Source of the DNA: Amylibacter sp.
GTDB lineage: Bacteria; Pseudomonadota; Alphaproteobacteria; Rhodobacterales; Rhodobacteraceae
Assembly: GCA_027083485.1 (NCBI GenBank)
Contig: JALWOO010000421.1
Coordinates: 1-19,892 of the forward strand
Length of the DNA stretch: 19,892 bases
Reading direction: 5' to 3'
The translations under genes and the position numbers were made by a program. Positions 1 through 8,174 of this stretch are shown here, one piece after another (the first letter of the stretch is position 1; each line of letters opens with the position of its first letter). The notes under the pieces are model-generated. The model made no database searches. It had not been told where the DNA came from and saw nothing but the letters and a program-made list of their open reading frames with translations.

Positions 1-467
1 CAAGCTGCAGCGGTGGAAGCGGCTCTCTTGGCGGAGGTTCAGGCAGCGCCAACAGCAGCGCCGGCTCTGGCAGTTCGGCAGGAAGTTTTGGCCTTTTCAA
101 ACGTAAAAAGAACGAGCCGGTAACTGTCGCCCAGAAAAAAATTCAGGATTTCGGCAATTTGATTCCGCAAGTGACCAATGTGCGCGTGGAGCAGGTAAAA
201 TCCGGTGCCATCATTCATGCCCGTGGCAAAGCCAGCCGCGTTGGTTATTACGATGTCAAACTTCTGGCCCCGAACGGCATGAGGCCGGATGAAAAAGGCG
301 TTTTGACGCTGGAGTTTCGTGCCAAACAACCGGAATTCTGGACAACAGCCAGTACCGAACGCGCCCGGGAAATCGAAGTTGGCCGCTATATTTCCCGCTA
401 CAAGCTTGACCGGCTACGTAAAATCGTCGTTATCGGGGCGCAAAATATCGTCACGGTCGGCCGATAG
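1..467 (+). CDS. Probable lipoprotein of unknown function, 3' part
   Basis: The reading frame is open from the left edge (first whole codon at base 3) to the TAG at 465-467, so the true start lies outside the window. The visible protein begins Ser-Cys and runs into a Gly/Ser-rich stretch (SGGSGSLGGGSGS), then a basic patch (FKRKK). It ends in a compact domain of about 110 residues with mixed hydrophobic and charged segments (VTNVRVEQVKSGAIIHARG). Ser-Cys followed by a flexible Gly/Ser linker is how a mature lipoprotein starts after a lipobox; the base pair before it (..CA) allows Ala, Ser or Thr at the preceding position. I infer a tethered periplasmic or outer-membrane lipoprotein. I do not recognise the domain. 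A later TTG at 159 could open the frame, but that would cut off the lipobox-like part. It converges on the leucine operon with 7 bases between the stop codons. Confidence 0.7.
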   Translation, partial: SCSGGSGSLGGGSGSANSSAGSGSSAGSFGLFKRKKNEPVTVAQKKIQDFGNLIPQVTNVRVEQVKSGAIIHARGKASRVGYYDVKLLAPNGMRPDEKGVLTLEFRAKQPEFWTTASTERAREIEVGRYISRYKLDRLRKIVVIGAQNIVTVGR

Positions 468-482
468 GGCGTAATCACGCCC
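467..482. terminator. Small hairpin over two convergent stop codons
   Basis: The arms GGGCGT and ACGCCC pair perfectly around a 4-base loop (AATC). The hairpin overlaps the last base of the lipoprotein stop codon and the whole TGA of the convergent hydratase gene. There is no T-run on either side, so it would be a weak or Rho-assisted bidirectional stop. It is the only structure seen in this very short junction. Confidence 0.4.
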
Positions 483-1257
483 CCCAAACAGGCTTTCGTT
501 TATCGAAAAATGCTGCAATCCCTTCGGAGGCCTCGTTTCCTTCCCAAGTATCGACCAATGCGGCGATGGTCATTTCAATTTGTGTGTCGGGGATTTCCCC
601 GCCCTGATCGGCAATCAGCATTTTGGTGCGCGCAACAGCCCCCGGAGCCACGCTTAGATAAGGTCTAACCTCTGCTTCCACCGCACCAGCAAGACCCTCC
701 GCCGGAACACATCGCGCCAACAGGTCAAGGTCGACGGCCTCTTTTGCCCCAAAAATGCGGGCCGACATCATAACGCGCCGTGCCCGTGCCTGCCCCATGC
801 GTGCAATCACATAAGGCGAGATCGTCGCCGGTATCAGCCCAAGGCGCGTTTCTGTCAGGCCAAATTTGGCCTCTGCCACACCGATAGCCACATCGCAGAC
901 CGACATCATGCCAATGCCACCGCCAAAGGCTTGCCCCTGAATGGCCCCAATCAAGGGTTTGGACAACGTGTTCAACGCATTCAACATAAGCGCCAGCTTG
1001 CGCGCACCAGCCGCCCGCCCGGCTGCATCCGCCTGCATCTGTTCCTGCATCCAGCCCAGATCCCCGCCAGCACAAAAACTGCGTCCGGCACCGGTCAGCA
1101 CCACAACCCGAATATCATTGTCCGCCGCAATTTCACCGCAAGCCTGCGTCAGCTCCTCTATCATCAGGGCGTTCAGCGCATTGTGTTTTTCCGGTCGATT
1201 CAATGTCAGTGTCGCCACGCCACGGGAATCAACTTCCAGTAAAATCGTTTCAAACAT
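475..1257 (-). CDS. liuC: Enoyl-CoA hydratase/isomerase, probable methylglutaconyl-CoA hydratase
   Basis: This crotonase-fold protein (260 aa, usual length) would hydrate 3-methylglutaconyl-CoA to HMG-CoA, the step between methylcrotonyl-CoA carboxylase and HMG-CoA lyase. Visible features are the N-terminal substrate loop (LNRPEKHNALN), the oxyanion-hole segment FCAGGDLGWM (about residues 61-70), a GGG turn at 112-114 and the acidic residue Glu136 in LTETRLGLIP. Glu136 aligns with Glu164 of rat enoyl-CoA hydratase. The position matching the second catalytic Glu (rat Glu144) is Gly116. I believe this is also seen in bacterial LiuC-type hydratases, but I could not check. It is the last gene of the leucine operon; its ATG lies one base beyond the HMG-CoA lyase stop codon. 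The specific substrate is inferred from the operon; the crotonase family is certain. Confidence 0.88.
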   Translation of the reverse strand: MFETILLEVDSRGVATLTLNRPEKHNALNALMIEELTQACGEIAADNDIRVVVLTGAGRSFCAGGDLGWMQEQMQADAAGRAAGARKLALMLNALNTLSKPLIGAIQGQAFGGGIGMMSVCDVAIGVAEAKFGLTETRLGLIPATISPYVIARMGQARARRVMMSARIFGAKEAVDLDLLARCVPAEGLAGAVEAEVRPYLSVAPGAVARTKMLIADQGGEIPDTQIEMTIAALVDTWEGNEASEGIAAFFDKRKPVWGA

Positions 1258-1258
1258 G

Positions 1259-2110
1259 TTAATTCCTCAGTGTTTTTGCAAATTTAGCCGCATCTGCCAG
1301 CTTTTGCAGATCAAGCCCCGTGTCAAAACCCGCCGTTTCCAGCAGAGATGCCACAGAGCCGCTATCCACATTTCCCGCCGCACCGGGCGCATAGGGGCAA
1401 CCGCCCAGCCCGCCGACCGAGGCATCAAACACCCGCAATCCCAATTCCAGCGAGGCTTGAATATTGATCAGCGCCCGACCGGCTGTGTTGTGATAATGCC
1501 CCGCCAGACGCGCGGCGGGGACCTCTGCCAGCACTGCGCGCAACATGGCTGCAATCGTTTCCGGCGTGGCCTGCCCGATTGTGTCGCCCAGCGAAATTTC
1601 ATAACAGCCCAGCGCCAGCAGCTTTTTCGCCACCCGCGCCACCGCCTGCGGTTCGGTCGCCCCGTCAAACGGGCAGTCCGTCACGCAGGAAATATAGCCC
1701 CGCATGCGCATCCCGTCCCGTTTCGCCGCCGCCGCCACATCGGTAAAACGGGCAATGCTTTCGGCCACTGTGCAGTTGATATTGGCCTTGCTAAACCCTT
1801 CGGAGGCCGAAGCAAAAATCGCGATTTCGTCCGCCTGCGCCTGTTTCGCCCCTTCATAGCCACGCAGATTCGGGGTCAGCGCCGCATAGCGCAGGCCGGT
1901 TTTGCGTTTGATCCGCGCCAGAACATCGGCGCTGTCGGCCATTTGCGGCACCCATTTGGGGGAGACGAAACTAGCCACCTCGATCCGACGAAAACCACAA
2001 TCGGACAGGAGATCCACCAGCGCCACTTTGTCGGCGGTGGCAATCATGTTTTTTTCATTCTGCAACCCGTCGCGCGGGCCGACCTCGAAAATCTCGGCTT
2101 TCTCAGGCAT
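1259..2110 (-). CDS. mvaB: Hydroxymethylglutaryl-CoA lyase
   Basis: This TIM-barrel lyase splits (S)-HMG-CoA into acetyl-CoA and acetoacetate, the final step of leucine breakdown. The protein has 283 aa, close to the bacterial norm. The substrate-binding Arg13-Asp14 pair sits in EVGPRDGLQNE, the metal ligands His205 and His207 in GHYHNTAG, and the catalytic cysteine Cys238 in the loop GGLGGCPYAPGAAGN, with Asn247 as a further metal ligand. These match the known HMG-CoA lyase active site. Its start overlaps the end of the glutathione transferase-like gene by 8 bases, so translation of the two is probably coupled. The hydratase gene follows after a single base. Also called liuE in leucine/isovalerate operons. 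Confidence 0.95.
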   Translation of the reverse strand: MPEKAEIFEVGPRDGLQNEKNMIATADKVALVDLLSDCGFRRIEVASFVSPKWVPQMADSADVLARIKRKTGLRYAALTPNLRGYEGAKQAQADEIAIFASASEGFSKANINCTVAESIARFTDVAAAAKRDGMRMRGYISCVTDCPFDGATEPQAVARVAKKLLALGCYEISLGDTIGQATPETIAAMLRAVLAEVPAARLAGHYHNTAGRALINIQASLELGLRVFDASVGGLGGCPYAPGAAGNVDSGSVASLLETAGFDTGLDLQKLADAAKFAKTLRN

Positions 2111-2747
2111 CCGGCACCTCGTAGAAACCCTTGCGATAGATGACCGCAGCCCCCTTTGGCGGCAATGATTTCTGAAATGCCGCGCGGCTTTTCAGCCGGT
2201 CAAAATAGGCGGCAAGTTTCGGAAATTCCGCCAACGGTGTAAAATGCTGCGCAATATACAGGCCATAGCCGATATTCGTATCAACACCGGAAAAATCGCC
2301 CAGCAAATATTCCCCCGCCAGCGCGTTTTCCAGCACGCCCAGCACTTTTTCAAGCCGCTTGCGTTCCAGTTTCATCAACACGGGCGAGCGCATTTCGTCC
2401 TTGAACAGCACGATATGCTGTTGCGTCAGGCTGGCCACATGCGCGCCCATGGTTTCGGCGAAATGCAGATATTGCAACCACTTGGGCCAATCCGCATCCC
2501 CATGTTTGCGCCAGAAATGCGGTGCGTAGGTGGCGCAGAGGTATTCGGTGATCGCGCCGCTTTCGCTCAGCACCACATCGCCGTCAATCAGACAGGGCAC
2601 CCGCCCCGCCCCAGAATAGCGCAGGTATTCCGGCTGGTGCAGCGCCGGCCCGAATTCATGCAGTTGCAATTCAAACGGCACCCCGATTTCATGCAACAAC
2701 CAGAGGGACCGCATAGAGCGCGCCTGATGGCAGTGGTGCAGGATCAT
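2103..2747 (-). CDS. Glutathione S-transferase-like protein
   Basis: The 214 aa protein has the two-domain layout of cytosolic glutathione transferases. The N-terminal thioredoxin-like half has a candidate catalytic Ser in HQARSMRSLWLLHE, the cis-Pro segment RVPCLIDGD, and the glutathione-binding SESGAITEYL. The C-terminal helical half has the N-capping box FSGVDTNIG (Ser-x-x-Asp). It is locked into the leucine operon: its ATG overlaps the TGA of the carboxylase alpha gene (ATGA), and its own end overlaps HMG-CoA lyase by 8 bases. No step of leucine breakdown needs glutathione. A role in removing reactive enoyl-CoA or aldehyde by-products would fit the location but is only a guess. The family call is firm; the substrate is unknown. 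Confidence 0.88.
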   Translation of the reverse strand: MILHHCHQARSMRSLWLLHEIGVPFELQLHEFGPALHQPEYLRYSGAGRVPCLIDGDVVLSESGAITEYLCATYAPHFWRKHGDADWPKWLQYLHFAETMGAHVASLTQQHIVLFKDEMRSPVLMKLERKRLEKVLGVLENALAGEYLLGDFSGVDTNIGYGLYIAQHFTPLAEFPKLAAYFDRLKSRAAFQKSLPPKGAAVIYRKGFYEVPDA

Positions 2748-4681
2748 GTTTCGGCCTCCTGCAGACGGATCAGCATGGCCCCGTCGTCAACCTGATCCCC
2801 CGCAGCTGCAAGGATTTCGGCCACCTCCGTATCATAGGGGGCCACCAGCGTGTGTTCCATTTTCATCGCCTCCAGCACCGCCAGCGGATCGCCCTTGGCC
2901 ACCTTTTGCCCCGCCTGCACCATCAGGGTTTTGACCAGCCCCGGCATCGGTGCCCGGATCACGCTATCGCCGTCCTCCTCTGCATTGGCCCGCTCCAGCA
3001 GGTCCAGCGGGGCAAAATGATGTGCATCGGGGGCAAAGACGCTGACCCCGCCACTGTGCTGCACGACCCGTAGGTCAAGCTTGCGTCCTTCATGGAACCA
3101 GCCGCCGCGCCGTTCCAGTTCCAGCACCGTATCGCCCAGTTCCACCCGATACCGGTTTTGCCCAAGGCAGATAACAGCCGCGTTTTCCACCTCACCAGCC
3201 AGTTCATACCAGACCGTGCGGCGCAAGGGCTGCCACAGGGCAAAGCCCTCTTGTGCCTGCCCGTTAAGCCCGGCCAGTGCCACAACAGCCACCGCCTTGA
3301 CCAGATCACTGGCCGGTTCTTCACGGCTCAGCGTTTCTATTTCACGGTCAATCAGGCCGGTATCCACATCCCCGCGCGAAAACGCGGCCTGCGCTGCCAG
3401 CTTTGACAGGAATTGCAGGTTGGTCACGGCCCCTGCGACCTCGGTTTGGGCCAAAGCCTGCCGCAGAGCCTGCAAGGCCTGTTTGCGATCCGCCCCGTGA
3501 ACCACCAGCTTGGCAATCATCGGGTCATAGAAGGGCGTGATCGTATCACCCGCCCGCACACCGGTTTCCGCCCGCGCCGATGCGGGAAACGACAGATGGG
3601 TCAGAGTCCCCGTGGCTGGCAGGAACCCCTTGGGCACATCTTCTGCATAAAGCCGCGCCTCAAAGGCCCAGCCGTTTATCGACAACTCCTCTTGCTTGCG
3701 GGGCAATGGTTCCCCAGCCGCCACGCGCAGTTGCCATTCCACCAGATCCTGACCGGTGATCATTTCGCTCACCGGATGTTCCACTTGCAAACGGGTGTTC
3801 ATTTCCATGAACCAGAACCCGTCCGTGCGCAGCGGGCCGGAACCATCCACGATGAATTCCACCGTACCGGCACCGCTATAGCCGATCGCCTGCGCCGCCC
3901 GCACCGCCGCTTCGCCCATGGCGGCGCGCACATCTTCGGGCATGTCCGGCGCGGGGGCCTCTTCGATCACCTTTTGGTGACGCCGTTGCAGCGAACAATC
4001 CCGTTCGAACAGATGCACCGCATTCCCGTGCGAATCGCCGAACACCTGAATTTCAATGTGACGCGGATTGGTTACGAATTTCTCAACAAGCACCGCATCA
4101 TTGCCAAAAGCGGTTTTCGCCTCGGAACGCGCGGACTCCAGCATCGCCTGAAACGCATCCGCCGTTTCCACCAGCCGCATGCCTTTGCCACCGCCGCCAG
4201 CAACCGCCTTGATCAGCACAGGATAGCCAATTGCATCGGCTTCGCGCGCAAGTAATGCATCGTCCTGATCCGCCCCGTGATAGCCCGGCACCACCGGCAC
4301 GCCGGCCTCTACCATCAACGCCTTGGCCGCGTCCTTCAACCCCATGGCGCGGATCGCTTCGCCATTTGGCCCGATAAAGGCCAGACCGGCCGCGGCTACA
4401 GCCTCGGCAAATTCGGGGTTTTCCGACAGAAACCCATAGCCCGGATGGATCGCCTGCGCGCCCGTATCCAGCGCCGCCTGAATGATCCGCGCACCCTGCA
4501 AATAGCTCTCCGCCACAGGAGCCGGCCCGATATGCACGGCCTCGGACGCCATCGCCACATGACGCGCCGCGCGGTCCGCATCCGAATAAACCGCGACAGA
4601 GGCGATGCCCAGACGATTGCAGGTGTCAATAACGCGGCAAGCGATTTCGCCGCGATTGGCAATCAGGATTTTAGTGAACAT
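2744..4681 (-). CDS. mccA: Methylcrotonyl-CoA carboxylase alpha (biotin-containing) subunit
   Basis: This is the biotin carboxylase plus biotin carrier subunit of methylcrotonyl-CoA carboxylase. It uses ATP and bicarbonate to charge biotin, and the beta subunit passes the carboxyl group to 3-methylcrotonyl-CoA. The protein has 645 aa, usual for the family. The biotin carboxylase part covers about residues 1-445, with GYGFLSENPEFAEA, the ATP-grasp glycine loop GGGGKGMR (162-169) and EMNTRLQVEH (293-302). A linking domain follows, and the C-terminal biotinyl domain carries the biotin acceptor Lys607 in EAMKME. A clear ribosome site (GGAGG, 6 bases before the ATG) supports the start at 4681. Propionyl-CoA and acyl-CoA carboxylases share this layout; the leucine-gene neighbours favour methylcrotonyl-CoA. 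It lies 45 bases downstream of the beta subunit. Also named liuD. Confidence 0.95.
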   Translation of the reverse strand: MFTKILIANRGEIACRVIDTCNRLGIASVAVYSDADRAARHVAMASEAVHIGPAPVAESYLQGARIIQAALDTGAQAIHPGYGFLSENPEFAEAVAAAGLAFIGPNGEAIRAMGLKDAAKALMVEAGVPVVPGYHGADQDDALLAREADAIGYPVLIKAVAGGGGKGMRLVETADAFQAMLESARSEAKTAFGNDAVLVEKFVTNPRHIEIQVFGDSHGNAVHLFERDCSLQRRHQKVIEEAPAPDMPEDVRAAMGEAAVRAAQAIGYSGAGTVEFIVDGSGPLRTDGFWFMEMNTRLQVEHPVSEMITGQDLVEWQLRVAAGEPLPRKQEELSINGWAFEARLYAEDVPKGFLPATGTLTHLSFPASARAETGVRAGDTITPFYDPMIAKLVVHGADRKQALQALRQALAQTEVAGAVTNLQFLSKLAAQAAFSRGDVDTGLIDREIETLSREEPASDLVKAVAVVALAGLNGQAQEGFALWQPLRRTVWYELAGEVENAAVICLGQNRYRVELGDTVLELERRGGWFHEGRKLDLRVVQHSGGVSVFAPDAHHFAPLDLLERANAEEDGDSVIRAPMPGLVKTLMVQAGQKVAKGDPLAVLEAMKMEHTLVAPYDTEVAEILAAAGDQVDDGAMLIRLQEAET

Positions 4682-4726
4682 GGGCGGCCTCCACAGCGGC
4701 AGAAAAAGAATTACAAAGCATATCCA

Positions 4727-6334
4727 TCACATCCGAAACACGCCGAACACCGTGTCCTCCACTTCCCGATCCAGACAGGCCCGCAGGCTCAGCGCCAGCA
4801 CATCGCGGGTCTGGCGCGGGTCAATCACCCCGTCATCCCAGAGCCGCGCCGAGCCATACAAAGGGTGGCTCTGCTCCTCGAACATCTCGATCGTGGGGCG
4901 CTTGAATTCGGCCTCGTCCTCGGCAGACCACGAACCGCCGCGCCGCTCGATGCCGTCACGTTTCACGGTGGCCAGCACACCGGCAGCCTGCTCGCCGCCC
5001 ATCACCGCCACCCGCGCGTTGGGCCATGTCCACATGAAACGCGGACTATAGGCGCGCCCGCACATGCCATAATTCCCCGCGCCAAAAGAGCCGCCAACCA
5101 CCACGGTGATTTTCGGCACTTTGGTGCAGGCCACCGCCGTCACCAGCTTGGCCCCGTGGCGGGCGATGCCTTCGGATTCGTATTTTTGCCCCACCATGAA
5201 ACCGGTGATATTCTGCAAAAACACCAGCGGAATTTTGCGCTGGCTGCAGAGTTCGACAAAATGCGCCCCCTTTTGGGCGCTTTCGGAAAACAGGATACCG
5301 TTGTTGGCGATGATGCCACAGGGCATGCCCTCGATATGAGCGAACCCGCAAACCAGCGTGGTGCCGAAACGGGCCTTGAACTCGTCAAACACCGAGCCAT
5401 CCACCACGCGGCCAATCACCTCGCGGATGTCATAGGGGGTTTTCAGATCCGCCGGCACCACCCCCAACATATCGGCGGGATCCAGAGCCGGTGCCACCGG
5501 CTCTTGCAGCGCGAGGGCTGCCCTTTTGGGCGGCGCGAGTGCGGCAACCGCCGCGCGCGCCAGCGCCAGTGCGTGGGCGTCGTCCTCGGCCAGATAATCC
5601 GCCACACCGGACAGGCGCGTATGCACATCACCGCCGCCCAGATCCTCGGCCGATACCACCTCGCCGGTCGCGGCCTTTACCAGAGGTGGCCCCGCCAGAA
5701 AGATCGTGCCCTGTTCCTTGACGATGATCGACACATCCGACATGGCCGGCACATAGGCCCCGCCCGCCGTACAGGACCCCATCACCACCGCAATCTGGGC
5801 AATGCCTTTGGCGGACATATTGGCCTGATTGAAAAAGATGCGCCCGAAATGGTCGCGATCTGGAAACACCTCGTCCTGATTGGGCAGGTTCGCCCCGCCG
5901 CTATCCACCAGATAGACGCAGGGCAAATGGTTCTGTTCGGCGATCTCTTGTGCGCGCAGATGTTTTTTCACGGTCATCGGGTAATAGGTGCCGCCCTTGA
6001 CCGTGGCATCGTTGCAGATCACCATCACTTGCCGCCCATGCACCTGCCCGACACCGGCAATCACCCCCGCACAGGGGGCCACGCCGTCATACAGGCCATG
6101 CGCCGCCGTCAATCCGACCTCCAGAAAGGGCGAGCCGGGATCCAGCAGGTTCGCCACCCGTTCCCGTGGCAGCATTTTGCCCCGGCTCAAGTGCCGCTCG
6201 CGCGACCGCTCGCCGCCGCCTGCAACCGCCTGACGGGCGGCATCAGCTATGGTTTCGATCGCTTGTAAATGGGCCGCCCTATTGGCCTCGGCAACGGGGC
6301 CGGTGGTCGGGGATTTCGACAGAATTTTTGCCAT
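4727..6334 (-). CDS. mccB: Methylcrotonyl-CoA carboxylase beta (carboxyltransferase) subunit
   Basis: This 535 aa carboxyltransferase moves CO2 from carboxybiotin to 3-methylcrotonyl-CoA, giving 3-methylglutaconyl-CoA. It has two crotonase-like carboxyltransferase halves. The first contains [19 protein letters not shown] and [16 protein letters not shown], typical of the methylcrotonyl-specific branch. The second contains [31 protein letters not shown], and the ending [20 protein letters not shown]. The ATG at 6334 has no strong ribosome site (upstream ATCGGACCCAATCC) and is 13 bases after the stop codon of the small secreted-protein gene. Translation may therefore depend on ribosomes arriving from that gene. 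Also named liuB. Function is secure from sequence and neighbours. Confidence 0.95.
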   Translation of the reverse strand: MAKILSKSPTTGPVAEANRAAHLQAIETIADAARQAVAGGGERSRERHLSRGKMLPRERVANLLDPGSPFLEVGLTAAHGLYDGVAPCAGVIAGVGQVHGRQVMVICNDATVKGGTYYPMTVKKHLRAQEIAEQNHLPCVYLVDSGGANLPNQDEVFPDRDHFGRIFFNQANMSAKGIAQIAVVMGSCTAGGAYVPAMSDVSIIVKEQGTIFLAGPPLVKAATGEVVSAEDLGGGDVHTRLSGVADYLAEDDAHALALARAAVAALAPPKRAALALQEPVAPALDPADMLGVVPADLKTPYDIREVIGRVVDGSVFDEFKARFGTTLVCGFAHIEGMPCGIIANNGILFSESAQKGAHFVELCSQRKIPLVFLQNITGFMVGQKYESEGIARHGAKLVTAVACTKVPKITVVVGGSFGAGNYGMCGRAYSPRFMWTWPNARVAVMGGEQAAGVLATVKRDGIERRGGSWSAEDEAEFKRPTIEMFEEQSHPLYGSARLWDDGVIDPRQTRDVLALSLRACLDREVEDTVFGVFRM

Positions 6335-6347
6335 GGATTGGGTCCGA

Positions 6348-6854
6348 TCAGGGAAGAACAGTTTGTATTTGTGGAAAGGAATACCGGTGGCGTACGATCA
6401 CGCTCCAATAAGCATAGGCCAGCGCGGTGGTCTGGCATATCGACCGAAATCCAGCCGCATCGGGGGCATCCTGCGGCAGAATATCGGCCTGAAAATTGCA
6501 TTCTGCAGCACCAATACCCACCGCGCGACGAAAAGCGGCGCGGGCGACGCGCTGGCGATAACCGGATTTATCCGGTGTCTCCGCCCCCAGATCACCCGGT
6601 TTTGACGGCTCAAAACCCGCGATCCGGTCCGCGACAGCCGCTTGCAAAGATTGTGCAATCGGGGCCAAACACAGGCCGGGTGCATCTGCCTGTCGGCAGG
6701 GGGTGATAAAACGTGCCTTGCAGTTTTCAAATTCGCCAACATCGCGGCCTGCCTGCGCAAGGCAATCCACCAGGGTTGTTTGCGTTTGCGCCACGGCACC
6801 CGAGGCGAAAACAAGCCACAGCCCGACAGTCCAGATTACCTCTTGCCCCCGCAT
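6348..6854 (-). CDS. Small secreted cysteine-rich protein of unknown function
   Basis: The 168 aa protein begins with a short N-region, a hydrophobic stretch ([15 protein letters not shown]) and a probable signal-peptidase site after AVA (about residue 22), so it should reach the periplasm. The mature part has six cysteines (31, 45, 53, 62, 119, 140), an even number that would suit three disulfides. Spacing in the first half (DCL, ENC, TPC, GLC) is vaguely like small periplasmic lysozyme-inhibitor-type (LprI) proteins, but the match is too weak to claim. It sits between isovaleryl-CoA dehydrogenase (7 bases) and carboxylase beta (13 bases) on the same strand, so it must be co-transcribed with them. 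A periplasmic protein inside a cytoplasmic catabolic operon is odd. I do not recognise a function. Confidence 0.75.
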   Translation of the reverse strand: MRGQEVIWTVGLWLVFASGAVAQTQTTLVDCLAQAGRDVGEFENCKARFITPCRQADAPGLCLAPIAQSLQAAVADRIAGFEPSKPGDLGAETPDKSGYRQRVARAAFRRAVGIGAAECNFQADILPQDAPDAAGFRSICQTTALAYAYWSVIVRHRYSFPQIQTVLP

Positions 6855-6861
6855 TGTTTTT

Positions 6862-8025
6862 CTACCCCTGCAATTTCATCAGTTCCCGCCCGATCAACAT
6901 ACGGCGGATTTCACTGGTCCCGGCACCGATCTCCATCAGCTTGGCGTCGCGCATGATCCGGCTCAGCGGGCTGTCGTTCATGTAACCGGCCCCGCCCATG
7001 GCCTGCACGCCCTGCACGGAAACCTCCATCGCCTTTTCAGAAGCATAGAGCACACAGGCCGCCGCATCCTGACGGGTGACTTCGCCGCGATCACAGGCCT
7101 GCGCGACAGAATAGACATAGGCGCGCGATGCATTCATCACCGTATAGATATCGGCAATTTTCGCCTGCATCAGCTGAAAATTCCCGATGCTCTGGCCGAA
7201 CTGTTTGCGCTCCACCATATAGGGCATAATATGATCCAGCACGCTGTGCATAATGCCCACGCCAATGCCCGACAGAACCACCCGTTCATAATCCAGACCG
7301 GACATCAGCACATTGACCCCGCGCCCTTCTTCGCCCAGCACGTTTTCAAACGGCACCTCCACGTCTTCAAACACCAGTTCCGCTGTGTTGGAGCCGCGCA
7401 TCCCCAGCTTGTCAAAATGTGCGCTGGTGGAAAAACCGGCCATGGTTTTCTCGATAATAAAGGCGGTCATGCCACGCGCGCCGGCCTCCGGATCAGTCTT
7501 GGCATAGACAACCAGCGTATCCGCATCCGGCCCGTTAGTGATCCAGTATTTGGTGCCGTTCAGCACATAGCGATCGTTCTTCTTCTCGGCCCGCAGCTTC
7601 ATTGACACCACATCGGAACCGGCCCCCGGTTCGGACATGGCCAACGCGCCCACATGGTCGCCCGCCACCAGCGGCGGCAGGTATTTTTCCTTTTGCGCCT
7701 GATTGCCGTTGCGCCGGATCTGGTTCACACAAAGGTTGGTATCCGCCCCATAGCTCAGCGCCACCGACGCCGAGGCCCGCGCGATTTCCTCAACCGCGAT
7801 GGTATGGGCCAGATAGCCCATGTTGGCCCCGCCAAATTCCTCGGGCACCGTGATCCCGAGCAACCCCAGATCGCCCATTTCCTTCCACAGCTCGGCCGGG
7901 AATTCATTGGATTTGTCAATCTCTGCCGCCATCGGCGCGATCCGCTCTTGCGCCCAGCGATGCACCATATCGCGCAGTGCTTCGATTTCATCGCCACAGG
8001 CGAAATTCATGGAAGAAGTAAACAT
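6862..8025 (-). CDS. ivd: Isovaleryl-CoA dehydrogenase
   Basis: This FAD-dependent acyl-CoA dehydrogenase (387 aa, normal length) oxidises isovaleryl-CoA to 3-methylcrotonyl-CoA and passes electrons to electron-transfer flavoprotein. Family motifs are [35 protein letters not shown] and the C-terminal [15 protein letters not shown]. Two marks separate it from other acyl-CoA dehydrogenases. One is [13 protein letters not shown] (residues 91-103), close to the isovaleryl-type SYGAHSNLC. The other is the catalytic base Glu247 in [12 protein letters not shown], the position used by isovaleryl-CoA dehydrogenases in place of the later Glu of medium-chain enzymes. It is the first gene of the leucine operon. 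A GAGG ribosome site precedes its ATG, with an operator-like palindrome 20-39 bases upstream. Also named liuA. Confidence 0.95.
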   Translation of the reverse strand: MFTSSMNFACGDEIEALRDMVHRWAQERIAPMAAEIDKSNEFPAELWKEMGDLGLLGITVPEEFGGANMGYLAHTIAVEEIARASASVALSYGADTNLCVNQIRRNGNQAQKEKYLPPLVAGDHVGALAMSEPGAGSDVVSMKLRAEKKNDRYVLNGTKYWITNGPDADTLVVYAKTDPEAGARGMTAFIIEKTMAGFSTSAHFDKLGMRGSNTAELVFEDVEVPFENVLGEEGRGVNVLMSGLDYERVVLSGIGVGIMHSVLDHIMPYMVERKQFGQSIGNFQLMQAKIADIYTVMNASRAYVYSVAQACDRGEVTRQDAAACVLYASEKAMEVSVQGVQAMGGAGYMNDSPLSRIMRDAKLMEIGAGTSEIRRMLIGRELMKLQG

Positions 8026-8044
8026 GGGAGCCTCAGTCGAATTT

Positions 8045-8064
8045 AATTGAACAGTCGTTCATTT
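8045..8064. promoter_or_regulatory. TetR-type operator-like palindrome before the leucine operon
   Basis: The 20 bases have the form AA-x-TGAAC-N4-GTTCA-x-TT: perfect 5-base inner arms and matching outer AA/TT, read on either strand. TetR-family repressors of acyl-CoA catabolism often bind TGAAC-N4-GTTCA-like sites, and LiuQ (TetR) or LiuR (MerR) are known regulators of such operons in proteobacteria. The palindrome would sit between a poor -35-like TTGCTA (8066-8071, minus strand) and an AT-rich -10 zone, where binding would block transcription of ivd. No TetR or MerR gene lies in the window, so the regulator must be encoded elsewhere. Confidence 0.55.
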
Positions 8065-8134
8065 GTAGCAAGCCAAACCAGCCCTGTCCAGAGTTTTCAC
8101 ACAAACGTCACAGGCTGTGGGTTTCTTCATTGTG

Positions 8135-8144
8135 GTCGAACGAC
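8135..8144. promoter_or_regulatory. Second short palindrome in the divergent promoter region
   Basis: GTCG-AA-CGAC is a 10-base palindrome about 30 bases before the phosphatidyltransferase ATG. Its GAACGACT core (8138-8145) also occurs in the operator-like site at 8045-8064, on the opposite strand. It may be a second, weaker site for the same regulator, letting one protein touch both divergent promoters. Evidence is limited to this shared 8-base core. Confidence 0.3.
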
Positions 8145-8174
8145 TAGGCTGGTGCAAACAATAAAGGCCCGTCC

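Noticed and set aside
941..2143. Long plus-strand open frame opposite the hydratase and HMG-CoA lyase genes
   Set aside because: It is antisense to two well-supported enzymes, rich in Arg, His and Pro, and matches no family; it is a by-product of GC-rich codon use.
3413..4255. 280-codon plus-strand open frame opposite the biotin carboxylase gene
   Set aside because: Antisense to the conserved ATP-grasp region, with no recognisable domain or ribosome site.
4277..6268. 663-codon plus-strand open frame opposite the carboxylase beta gene
   Set aside because: Its composition (His, Arg and Gln repeats) is typical of an antisense shadow, and the minus strand encodes a complete carboxyltransferase.
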